DNA of 33,074 nt. Origin: Nitrospirota bacterium (lineage in GTDB: Bacteria; Nitrospirota; Thermodesulfovibrionia; Thermodesulfovibrionales; UBA9159). The notes under the pieces are model-generated. The model saw only the letters and a list, made by a program, of their open reading frames with translations, was not told the DNA's origin and searched no databases. Below, one piece after another: positions 6,459 to 12,915 of the stretch; the first letter of the stretch is position 1, and the number at the start of each line of letters is the position of its first letter. The stretch lies in the NCBI GenBank assembly GCA_023475105.1, contig JAMCWJ010000102.1, positions 1 to 33,074 of the forward strand. The letters run 5' to 3'. The translations under genes were made by a program, and so were the position numbers.

Positions 6459-7418
6459 CAAGAAACCCGGGTTCCGGCCATGATCTAAATCAGGACCGGA
6501 CACCTTCGCAATCGCTTCGCATACCTCATCGACTGTGATTTTCCGGAGGGAGAGGCCTTGCAAAATGATGCGCATTCCCCTGCCGGCAGGCGCCCAGATG
6601 CAGGGGTCTGTCGGGCCGAAGAGGGCGATTACTGGGGTCTTCACCGCCGCGGCCAGGTGCGTGATGCCGGAATCATTTCCCACATAAAGAGCGCAACTAC
6701 CGAGGAGGGCGGCAACCAGCGCGAGTTCCCTATCCTGCACGTGGACCGTCCTTTCATGGCCTCTCACAAAGCCGTCCATGTCCTCTTTCAGCCGTGTCTC
6801 TTCTGCGGGCCCCGAAAATATCACGACAAGGGAATCGGGACGCTTCAGCAGTCTTTCGGCAAGCGCAAGGTAATTCTCGACAGGCCAGCATTTTCTCTTC
6901 CCTCCGCTGCCGGGGTGGAGGGCGATCACATGCGTCCGCCCCCTGGAATACCCCGCTCCGCGCAGAAATCCTTCCGCCTCTTTCCTGTATGCGGATGGGA
7001 TTTCGAGGACGGACTGATGATCGCGTATTTCTCCTCCGAGCTGTTTCAGCCGGAACTCTGCCGCGTGCTCCCTCGCTCCCCTGGGAGGAATGGTTTCGAC
7101 GGTCTTCGTCAGCGGGATAACGCTCTTCACCGCCGAGGGAAGCGGGGAATCCCGCTTCGCAGTGAAGATGAACGCGCGGTCGAATGCCGCGAGGAACTCT
7201 TCCGTCTCATCAGTGCAGAGACCTGCATAGAGGCACGCATACCTGCCGCCGTCCGAAGATGAAGCGCCGCCGGCACAGCCCGTTTCCTTCAGGAGCCTCA
7301 CCGCATCGGTGCGTCCTGCGATATGGAGCGGTCCGAAGTCGGTCTTTATCTTCAGGAGGCAGGGGAGAGAGAGGAGCAGGTCGCCGAGCGCGCCGTCATG
7401 ATGCACAAAGGTTTTCAA
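6450..7418 (-). CDS. Glycosyltransferase family 9 (heptosyltransferase-like)
   Basis: This protein of about 322 residues has the GT9/GT-B layout seen in ADP-heptose:LPS heptosyltransferases. The N-terminal domain begins KTFVHHDGALGDLLLSLPCL, the standard family opening. The C-terminal donor-binding domain has the IALHPGSGGKRKCWP motif (residue about 165) and the YVGNDSGITHLAAAVKTP motif followed by ALFGPTDP (residue about 260). It would add a sugar, often heptose, to LPS core or another envelope glycan at the cytoplasmic face. The open frame reaches back to 7502, but TTG 7418, five bases after the HD gene's stop, best matches the family N-terminus. No strong ribosome site is seen, so coupling to the HD gene is likely. 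Confidence 0.85.
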   Translation of the reverse strand: MKTFVHHDGALGDLLLSLPCLLKIKTDFGPLHIAGRTDAVRLLKETGCAGGASSSDGGRYACLYAGLCTDETEEFLAAFDRAFIFTAKRDSPLPSAVKSVIPLTKTVETIPPRGAREHAAEFRLKQLGGEIRDHQSVLEIPSAYRKEAEGFLRGAGYSRGRTHVIALHPGSGGKRKCWPVENYLALAERLLKRPDSLVVIFSGPAEETRLKEDMDGFVRGHERTVHVQDRELALVAALLGSCALYVGNDSGITHLAAAVKTPVIALFGPTDPCIWAPAGRGMRIILQGLSLRKITVDEVCEAIAKVSGPDLDHGRNPGFLSF

Positions 7419-7423
7419 GGTCT

Positions 7424-8026
7424 TCAGTCTTTGCGTTTGTCGCCCTTCTCTTTCTTTTTGGGGCCGTGGACCCACCAGTCGCTCTTGTCCGAAAACCACC
7501 AAAGGGAGGAATCCGTTTCGAGCACCGTTTCAGCCAGCTCGCGGGCGATATCCGTTTTTAGACGCTTGAGCGCGAACGCGAGCCACTCATCGGAGTATCT
7601 GTTGCCGACGTCTTTGTGCTCCTTCAGCGCAAGGATCAGCTCGAGCTGGTCGGCATCCTGAGCCAGCCTGGCTTCAGTGCTTTCCCCGGCCGTGAACTCG
7701 AAGATAAGGTCCATGATCTCCCCTCCGAAAGGCAATGGCGCCGACAGGTCGCGTATCGCCTTGCTCTCGTCAGGTGTCACATATTTCTTGTTCACATAAT
7801 TGAGGTCGCCCGTCCGCGCTTCGGGGAGGTCGTGAAACAGGCACATCTTGATGATCTTGTCGGTATCAACCTCCTTTGTCATGCGCCCGAGCACATACCC
7901 TATATACACCGTCCTGAAAACATGCTCTGCCACCGATTCTTCCCCTGAGCCGAGGAACTGGAAACCGGTCCGGGGCGTTCTCTTGAGCATCCCGGCCTCA
8001 AACAGGAAATTAGCCAGCATCTTCAT
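7424..8026 (-). CDS. HD-domain hydrolase (YfbR/HDDC2-like)
   Basis: This 200-residue protein has the HD metal-binding pattern: VAEHVFRTVYIG (first His), CLFHDLPEARTGD (the HD pair) and a distal DADQLEL Asp. The arrangement and the opening LANFLFEAGMLKRTPRTGF match the YfbR/HDDC2 group, many of which remove phosphate from 5'-deoxynucleotides. The substrate here is not proven. GGAG lies 9 bases before ATG 8026 and a TACAAT -10 candidate lies farther upstream. It is the first gene of a leftward three-gene group with GT9 and YgbA, and is divergent from the SDR gene. The basic, Lys-rich C-terminal tail is unusual. Confidence 0.85.
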   Translation of the reverse strand: MKMLANFLFEAGMLKRTPRTGFQFLGSGEESVAEHVFRTVYIGYVLGRMTKEVDTDKIIKMCLFHDLPEARTGDLNYVNKKYVTPDESKAIRDLSAPLPFGGEIMDLIFEFTAGESTEARLAQDADQLELILALKEHKDVGNRYSDEWLAFALKRLKTDIARELAETVLETDSSLWWFSDKSDWWVHGPKKKEKGDKRKD

Positions 8027-8213
8027 AACAGATTCTCCGTGGGATGATATTTCTTACCTGTATTGTACTCAAAAACAGAGAGCGATGTCCCCTTCTCCCG
8101 GCAGCGTCTCTCTCCTACCGGCCTCGGCAACCCGGCTGATTTTCGGGACCCTTCGATGTAGAAGGACTTTACCGCGGGGAAAAGGGCCCGCACGCGCCAA
8201 GCGTCCGGGTGTG

Positions 8214-8222
8214 TGATACACT
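8214..8222 (+). promoter_or_regulatory. Extended -10 element of a leaderless SDR gene
   Basis: TGATACACT has the TG-N-hexamer form of an extended -10 (hexamer TACACT). Seven bases separate it from ATG 8230, so transcription would begin at or next to the start codon. No ribosome-binding sequence is present before this gene. Confidence 0.4.
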
Positions 8223-8229
8223 TATTATG

Positions 8230-9198
8230 ATGAAGTCTTCAGGGGTGTCTTCCGGAGACAGGGTCCTCATACTCGGCGCGACAGGATTTGTCGGAAGCAG
8301 GCTCGTGCCTGAACTCGCAAAAAGAAATATCGGACTGAACCTGCTCGTCCGTGACCCTGCCAAAATTCCGGAGGGTATCCGGCCGAACGACGATATCAGG
8401 GTCTTCCAGGGAGATCTCGTCTCCGGTAAGGGACTCGAAGAGGCGCTCGACCGGGTTCATTCGGCCTATTACCTCGTACATTCAATGAGCGGCGGGCATA
8501 AGGTGAAAAACTCCGGGTACGCCGAGAAAAACAGGATTGCTGCCCGCAATTTCATGGCCGCGGCAGATGCCGGGGGGTTGAAAAGGATTATCTACCTGGG
8601 CGGACTCGGCGGAAGGAAAGAGATGCTTTCGGCCCACCTGAAGAGCCGCGCGGAAGTTGGCGCGATCCTCTCTTCGGGTAGACCCGCGGCTACGGTGCTC
8701 CGGGCCGCCGTAATCATAGGCGCGGGAGGAGTGTCCTTCGAGATGCTCAGGTATCTTGTGGAACGTCTCCCTGTGATGGTCTGTCCCAAATGGATAGACA
8801 CCCGCATTCAGCCGATCGCACTCGGGGACGTCCTCGTCTACCTTATCGGCTGTCTTCTGAACCCTTCTACTGCGGGTCATGCCTTTGACATCGGAGGCCC
8901 GGAGATACTGACCTACCGGGAGATGATGCATTTGTACGCCGAGGCCCGGGGCTTGGCGAAAAGGGTGATCATAACCGTCCCGGTGCTGACGCCCCAGCTT
9001 TCCGCTTATTGGGTGGACCTTGTTACTCCGGTGCCGTCGGGAATCGCTCATCTCCTGATCGAGGGGCTGAAGAACGAGATGGTCTGCAAGGATACCCGCA
9101 TCGAGGAGTTCGTTCCCCTGGAAAAGACCCCTTTCAAGAAAGCCGTGCAGATAGCCCTTTCGGAAGAGAGGAGCGGACCAGGGGTAGGGGGGTCCTGA
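8230..9198 (+). CDS. Atypical SDR / NmrA-like NAD(P)-binding protein
   Basis: This protein of about 322 residues has a Rossmann fold with VLILGATGFVGSRLVPEL (the GxxGxxG dinucleotide loop, residue about 13), an acidic turn GDLV, the VHSAYYLVHSM strand and RIIYLGGLGG in place of the classical SDR Tyr-x-x-x-Lys. That pattern fits the atypical NmrA/NDUFA9-like SDR group, which bind NAD(P) and often act as redox sensors, quinone-related factors or assembly proteins. PVMVCPKWIDTRIQPIALGD is a typical mid-domain block for this group. The second of two adjacent ATGs (8230) is chosen because it sits seven bases after a -10 element. GTG 8209 and ATG 8227 are alternatives. It stands alone and is divergent from the HD gene. 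Confidence 0.85.
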   Translation: MKSSGVSSGDRVLILGATGFVGSRLVPELAKRNIGLNLLVRDPAKIPEGIRPNDDIRVFQGDLVSGKGLEEALDRVHSAYYLVHSMSGGHKVKNSGYAEKNRIAARNFMAAADAGGLKRIIYLGGLGGRKEMLSAHLKSRAEVGAILSSGRPAATVLRAAVIIGAGGVSFEMLRYLVERLPVMVCPKWIDTRIQPIALGDVLVYLIGCLLNPSTAGHAFDIGGPEILTYREMMHLYAEARGLAKRVIITVPVLTPQLSAYWVDLVTPVPSGIAHLLIEGLKNEMVCKDTRIEEFVPLEKTPFKKAVQIALSEERSGPGVGGS

Positions 9199-9327
9199 GT
9201 AACGGGACCGGCTTTCCCGGAGGTGAGGCCGAAGGCTGCCGGGAACTCTGTCATCCGGATCCCGTGAGGGTTCGGAGCCGGACAGCAGGCTTGGCCCTGC
9301 CGCCGGTCACTTGGGATACTTGGAAAC

Positions 9328-9495
9328 TTATGACTTTTTGCTCGTCTTTGCAAAGAAAGTTGTAATCGTCCTTTCTACATTATCACTTGTACAATGTGGA
9401 CACTTGATCTTTGGATGACCTTCATATTCCTTTACGGAGAGAAAAACTGTGAATTTTTTCCCGCAATCTTTGCAGACATATTCATAAGCAGGCAT
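9328..9495 (-). CDS. FmdB-type small zinc-ribbon protein
   Basis: This 55-residue protein begins MPAYEYVCKDCGKKFTVF, followed by KCPHC, so two CxxC pairs make one zinc ribbon (Cys 8, 11, 32 and 35). This is the FmdB/putative regulatory protein pattern. GGAGG lies 8 bases before ATG 9495 and the stop TAA is at 9328. Members are thought to bind zinc and are often annotated as regulators, but direct function is rarely shown. It sits alone between the SDR gene and the CDF-like gene, in its own leftward orientation. Confidence 0.85.
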   Translation of the reverse strand: MPAYEYVCKDCGKKFTVFLSVKEYEGHPKIKCPHCTSDNVERTITTFFAKTSKKS

Positions 9496-9645
9496 TGAGA
9501 TTCCTCCTCTCTTTTTTCATGCTTTCTAATTGAACTATACGCCCTAAAAGAGTGGCTTTCAAGCCCACGAAGGAAGGCAGCAGATTGACCGGGGAAATAT
9601 CCACCGCGGAAAAGGGTGATAAGTGCGCAGGAAAAAATCCCCATT

Positions 9646-10311
9646 CTAGTGACACGTGTCCCCGTACTCGCAGGAAAAGTTGCCCTTTGCTTTCTCAAAT
9701 GCTTCCCTCCCCTCTCTCCAGGAAAGACAGGCTATGCCGAGAGCGCCCATCGAATCCAGCATGCCGAAGCCCGTTATCTCATAGCCGACACTTGAGATGA
9801 GAAGAACAAGAGAAAGATACATGCACGCTTTTGAACAATTGGCGTCGGCAAGTAGCGCCTGAGAATGGTATTGTCTGCCGACTTTGACCTTATAGTGAAT
9901 AAGGCTCCACATGCAGAGAACGGAGGCGACCGAGACGACAATGCCCCAAAAGGTGGTTTCAGGCCTGTATCCTTCATACATGTTTATCGCAGACGTGACA
10001 ATCAATCCGGCAGCCAGGACATAGAACGCTCCCCCTGTAATCCGGAGCGCCCTTTTTTCGAACCTATCGTGCTCGCCCGCGTCGCTTTGTCTCATGCGTT
10101 TGATCATGTGCCATATTCCGATACCGGAGACCACTTCAACATAGGAATCAAGTCCGAAACCGAATAGTGCGATAGTCCCGTCCTGAAGCCCGAAGAATAC
10201 TGAAACGCAGCCCTCGCCCAGGTTATAGAGAATGGTAATCAACGCGAGAGCAGACGCCCATTTATAAAATACGTTTCTGTTATTGAGGGTCTGAGACAAG
10301 GGGATCTCCAT
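9646..10311 (-). CDS. CDF-like cation transporter, membrane domain only
   Basis: This 221-residue membrane protein has six predicted helices and follows the cation diffusion facilitator layout, with paired metal-site helices at FGFGLDSYVEVVSG (residue about 51) and ALLADANCSKACMYLS (about 150), and a C-terminal LDSMGALGIACLSWREGREA block. It lacks the C-terminal cytoplasmic ferredoxin-like domain of classical CDFs. The helix sites carry D..E and Cys in place of the His/Asp zinc set, so the ion may differ. No ribosome site precedes ATG 10311, but TATCAT ends six bases upstream on the minus strand, so the mRNA may be leaderless. The adjacent plus-strand gene is divergent. Confidence 0.75.
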   Translation of the reverse strand: MEIPLSQTLNNRNVFYKWASALALITILYNLGEGCVSVFFGLQDGTIALFGFGLDSYVEVVSGIGIWHMIKRMRQSDAGEHDRFEKRALRITGGAFYVLAAGLIVTSAINMYEGYRPETTFWGIVVSVASVLCMWSLIHYKVKVGRQYHSQALLADANCSKACMYLSLVLLISSVGYEITGFGMLDSMGALGIACLSWREGREAFEKAKGNFSCEYGDTCH

Positions 10312-10501
10312 CTATTTATGATAATTGAAATACGTTCCTTTTTTCTCATTTTCTCATAATAAGCAAAACCACATATGATCGAGAAAGTTCCATGGATTTC
10401 CTGCTCTGAGAATGACGACTTTGCCTTTCAGACTCCGCTGCAGTGTTTATCGCTTGACCAACAGGAAGCTCCCGCCTTAAAATCAAAGAAAGGGACAACG
10501 T

Positions 10502-10831
10502 ATGAAAAGGCTCGTCATGGCTTCAGTGGCGCTGACTTTCCTTATTGCAGGAAACCTTGGTTGCGCCCAAGAGCCGTGGCAAGGGTATTGGATGAGACCC
10601 TGGATGATGACTTGGGGATTCGGATTGTGGTGGTTGCTGCCTGTTGTCATGATCGCCTTCTGGATCGCCGTGATTATAGGGGTGATTTCTCTCATCCGAT
10701 GGCTCGCTAGGCCGGACAGGAGGAGAGAGATCGATGCAGGCGAGACGGCGCTTGATATTCTGAAAAAGAGATACGCGAAAGGGGAGATCAGCAAAGAAGA
10801 CTTTGAACGGATAAAAAAAGATATCTCTTAG
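10502..10831 (+). CDS. SHOCT-domain membrane protein
   Basis: This 109-residue protein has an N-terminal export signal (KRLVMASVALTFLIAGNLGC), a Trp/Met-rich stretch, one transmembrane helix at about residues 45-69 (LLPVVMIAFWIAVIIGVISL) and a C-terminal SHOCT motif at about 80-109 (ALDILKKRYAKGEISKEDFE). SHOCT is a short helical motif of unclear role, often joined to membrane or binding domains. The signal ends at a Cys, but the preceding residues do not fit a clean lipobox. AAAGGGAC lies about 6 bases before the start. The gene is divergent from the CDF-like gene. Its function is unknown. Confidence 0.8.
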   Translation: MKRLVMASVALTFLIAGNLGCAQEPWQGYWMRPWMMTWGFGLWWLLPVVMIAFWIAVIIGVISLIRWLARPDRRREIDAGETALDILKKRYAKGEISKEDFERIKKDIS

Positions 10832-10932
10832 ATCTTCTCAGATACCCCATCTGCATAGCGTGAGGATGGTCAAGCGGCGAAAAGCTCCGGCCCGGAAACC
10901 GCGGAAGCGACCACGTTCTCCCGGCCGGAATA

Positions 10933-11145
10933 TCAGGCTTTCTTTTCAGTCGTACCCTGCGAGATCGTTTCTTTTTTCAGTTCCGTTGCCGGTTCTTTTT
11001 CATCCTCGGAAAGGGCCTTCTTAAAATCCCTTATCCCTTTGCCGATTCCTTTCCCGAGTTCCGGGAGCCTCGACGGACCGAATACTACGAGCGCGATCAC
11101 GAGAATGATGATGAGATGCATCGGTTGGAAAAGCCCGCCAAACAT
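10933..11145 (-). CDS. tatA: TatA-type twin-arginine translocase subunit
   Basis: This 70-residue protein has the TatA/E pattern: a short N-terminal membrane helix (MHLIIILVIALVVFG), the hinge FGPSRLPELGKGIGKGI, an amphipathic helix (RDFKKALSEDE) and a charged, disordered tail. TatA oligomers form the pore that exports folded Tat substrates, together with TatC, which is not in this window. GAGGAGG lies 8 bases upstream of ATG 11145, and a sigma-70-type promoter is visible at 11178-11206. It stands alone. The secreted CxxCH protein upstream has an ordinary Sec-type signal, so nothing here is an obvious Tat substrate. Confidence 0.93.
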   Translation of the reverse strand: MFGGLFQPMHLIIILVIALVVFGPSRLPELGKGIGKGIRDFKKALSEDEKEPATELKKETISQGTTEKKA

Positions 11146-11177
11146 AGTTACCTCCTCTTGGACTGACTGGTAACTAT

Positions 11178-11206
11178 AGTATATATCAATCTGTTTCCCT
11201 TTGTAA
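11178..11206 (-). promoter_or_regulatory. Sigma-70-like promoter of tatA
   Basis: On the minus strand TTACAA (-35, 11201-11206) and TATACT (-10, 11178-11183) are separated by exactly 17 bases and lie about 33 bases before the tatA start, leaving room for the GGAGG ribosome site. Confidence 0.6.
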
Positions 11207-11258
11207 GCGGCAGAGCGGAGCAGGCTTTTCGGGACACCGGGTAATCATACGGGAAGTA

Positions 11259-11294
11259 GCTGTCGCCCCGGAACAAAAGTTCCGCGGCGACAGC
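11259..11294. terminator. Long hairpin between the CxxCH gene and tatA
   Basis: GCTGTCGCC-C-CGGAAC and GTTCCG-C-GGCGACAGC pair over 15 bp around an AAAA loop, with one C-C mismatch. It lies 42 bases after the stop of the leftward CxxCH protein gene. There is no U-tract on either side, so it may end transcription inefficiently, protect a 3' end or be a small repeat element. Confidence 0.5.
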
Positions 11295-11335
11295 CCCCGC
11301 CAAGATGCTCCCGGCAGTAGCCGGAAGACCGACCC

Positions 11336-11995
11336 TCACTTACTGCTGTAGTAGTAGTCGCAGAACGGTCCGTCCGCGTCATCCGTAGCCTGGACAAAAA
11401 CCGGTTCGACACAACTGGGGCCATCGACCTCTGTCTGAAATATTCCCATAAACAAAAGCGGCTGTATTTCCTGACAGGCCGTTTTACTCATAGCCGAGAT
11501 CTGTCCGTAATAGGGATCGCTCCCGCTCCTCGGAAATGCGCCGAGCAGGTCCTTTAAGTAAGCGGCAGATGCGGGCGGCTCATAATCGTTGCTGGTCATG
11601 ACGACCATGTGCCCGACAAGGGGGACAGACAGTTTGCCCGCGTACAGGGTTTTGCAGATATAGATCTCATCGACGTCTCCGGGGCTGAGTATAGTTCTCG
11701 TCAGGCCGACCGGATTTTCCCTTCCGTCATAGAAGAAAATGTCGGCATAGGTATTGACTCCGTAATCATCAAAGGGGTTATTGGTCAGCACCAAGTCGGT
11801 CACTTCCGTCCATGACGTGGTTGCCGCGGTCCCGGCTGCACCTCTGCAGTCATAAAAACAGGAAAAGAACTGATGACAAAGCCTGCACTCCGAGATCTGG
11901 GTTGTGTGGTTTCCCGCAGCAGCCGCAATCCCTGCTGCAATTCCGACGGAGGCGAGAAGAACGATCAAAAAGCCGATGATGACAGTGCGTTTCAT
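11336..11995 (-). CDS. Secreted protein with one CxxCH heme-type motif
   Basis: This 219-residue protein has a Sec-type signal peptide (KRTVIIGFLIVLLASVGIAA, cleavage near AAAAG-N). Mature residues begin with a Cys-rich segment, SECRLCHQFFSCFYDCRG, which holds a single CxxCH motif able to bind one c-type heme, with further cysteines close by. The rest is unrecognised, with scattered Cys (YICKTL, KTACQE, PSCVEP, PFCDYY) that may form disulfides. A role as a periplasmic electron carrier or redox sensor is possible but unproven; a CxxCH may also be a disulfide site. AAGGAGGG lies 5 bases before the start. I see nothing definite in the 265 bases upstream of it. Confidence 0.7.
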   Translation of the reverse strand: MKRTVIIGFLIVLLASVGIAAGIAAAAGNHTTQISECRLCHQFFSCFYDCRGAAGTAATTSWTEVTDLVLTNNPFDDYGVNTYADIFFYDGRENPVGLTRTILSPGDVDEIYICKTLYAGKLSVPLVGHMVVMTSNDYEPPASAAYLKDLLGAFPRSGSDPYYGQISAMSKTACQEIQPLLFMGIFQTEVDGPSCVEPVFVQATDDADGPFCDYYYSSK

Positions 11996-12260
11996 TTACC
12001 CTCCTTTTGAGACATGTCATCCCTGCTACGTGCGTAACTTGGATGAAGGGATTAATAAAATGAAGCTTGCCTCTACCTACCCCCGAGATAGACCCCCTCT
12101 TGCATCCACCCCCTTTCGACGCCCCCCTCACGTCTTCCTTTTTCTTCGCCTTTTTTATACCCGAAGTCTTTCCGGTTGTCAAGCAGAAATTCTTCCCTGC
12201 CTCGATTCCGTCGCCCGAACGCCCCGCCGTACCCCCCGGGGAAAGCGGCCTGATTTCAGT

Positions 12261-12749
12261 TCACTCCTCTTCCGGCACCGGCAGATTCCTGCTCTTCATG
12301 AAATCCGTGATCAGGGTGGCGTGCAGCCTCTCTTCCGAGAGCAGTTTCTTCAGACTCGCGATAACACGGGACTCCGCAGTTCCGGTCAACACCTCCTGAA
12401 AATAGCTTTCGCCGGTCAGGTGCTCCATGCGCAGGGCTTCTTCGCAGGCCCTCTGAAGCGTCATGTCCCCCAAGAGCGACTTGCGGATCTTTCTGACATT
12501 CGCATAGGTATCCTCGATGAGGAGCAGTGATTTATGCACAAACGATTCCGGCAACAACTTCTGCTCGTGGTACCCTTTGGCCACCTCCAGTATCATCATG
12601 TGGTTCTCTTCGCTCATCGCCAGGTTGTGCCAGAAGTCCCTCTCGTTCGGGAAAAACCTGCTCAGTTCATGGTAGACCTGGGAGCTGAGTCTTTCGATCT
12701 CGATGCACAAGTTCAAGTTCCTGGTTATGAGGTCGGATTTCTTTTTCAT
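12261..12749 (-). CDS. Ferritin-like di-iron protein
   Basis: This 162-residue helical protein shows two E-x-x-H elements typical of ferritin-like/rubrerythrin four-helix bundles: MSEENHMMILEVA near residue 45 and LLSEERLHATLITD near residue 145, with further Glu on the helices between (IERLSSQVYHEL, RMEHLTGESYF). Such proteins bind two irons and usually handle peroxide, oxygen stress or iron. No rubredoxin domain is attached. The frame extends upstream to 12800, but GGGGG six bases before ATG 12749 marks the start. It is divergent from the glucan dikinase gene and stands alone. Whether its iron site is complete needs a structural alignment. Confidence 0.7.
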   Translation of the reverse strand: MKKKSDLITRNLNLCIEIERLSSQVYHELSRFFPNERDFWHNLAMSEENHMMILEVAKGYHEQKLLPESFVHKSLLLIEDTYANVRKIRKSLLGDMTLQRACEEALRMEHLTGESYFQEVLTGTAESRVIASLKKLLSEERLHATLITDFMKSRNLPVPEEE

Positions 12750-12898
12750 ATGGTTCCCCCGGATTGATTGATTGTAAGAGATTCTCTGTCCGTAAGGCAA
12801 GCAAAGAGTTCAGCGAAGCTTGCGAGACAGGGGACCGGCCCGCATTCGCCTTGACGCCCTTTTTGTTATAGATTGGGTAATGACTGCTCCTTTTGGGA

Positions 12899-12904
12899 TA
12901 CAAT
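12899..12904 (+). promoter_or_regulatory. -10 candidate of the glucan dikinase operon
   Basis: TACAAT ends 11 bases before ATG 12916, and no ribosome-binding sequence lies between them. Transcription would start within about five bases of the ATG. The -35 is not obvious. Confidence 0.35.
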
Positions 12905-12915
12905 CATAGTATAGT

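Noticed and set aside
9199-9327. Possible small RNA or gene after the SDR gene
   Set aside because: Only weak 5-bp stems and no promoter or terminator were seen.
11148-11339. 63-codon minus-strand frame upstream of tatA
   Set aside because: It contains the tatA promoter and the 15-bp hairpin, so it is intergenic DNA.
11904-12530. 208-codon plus-strand frame between the CxxCH and ferritin-like genes
   Set aside because: It starts inside one gene and ends inside another on the opposite strand; no ribosome site or domain.
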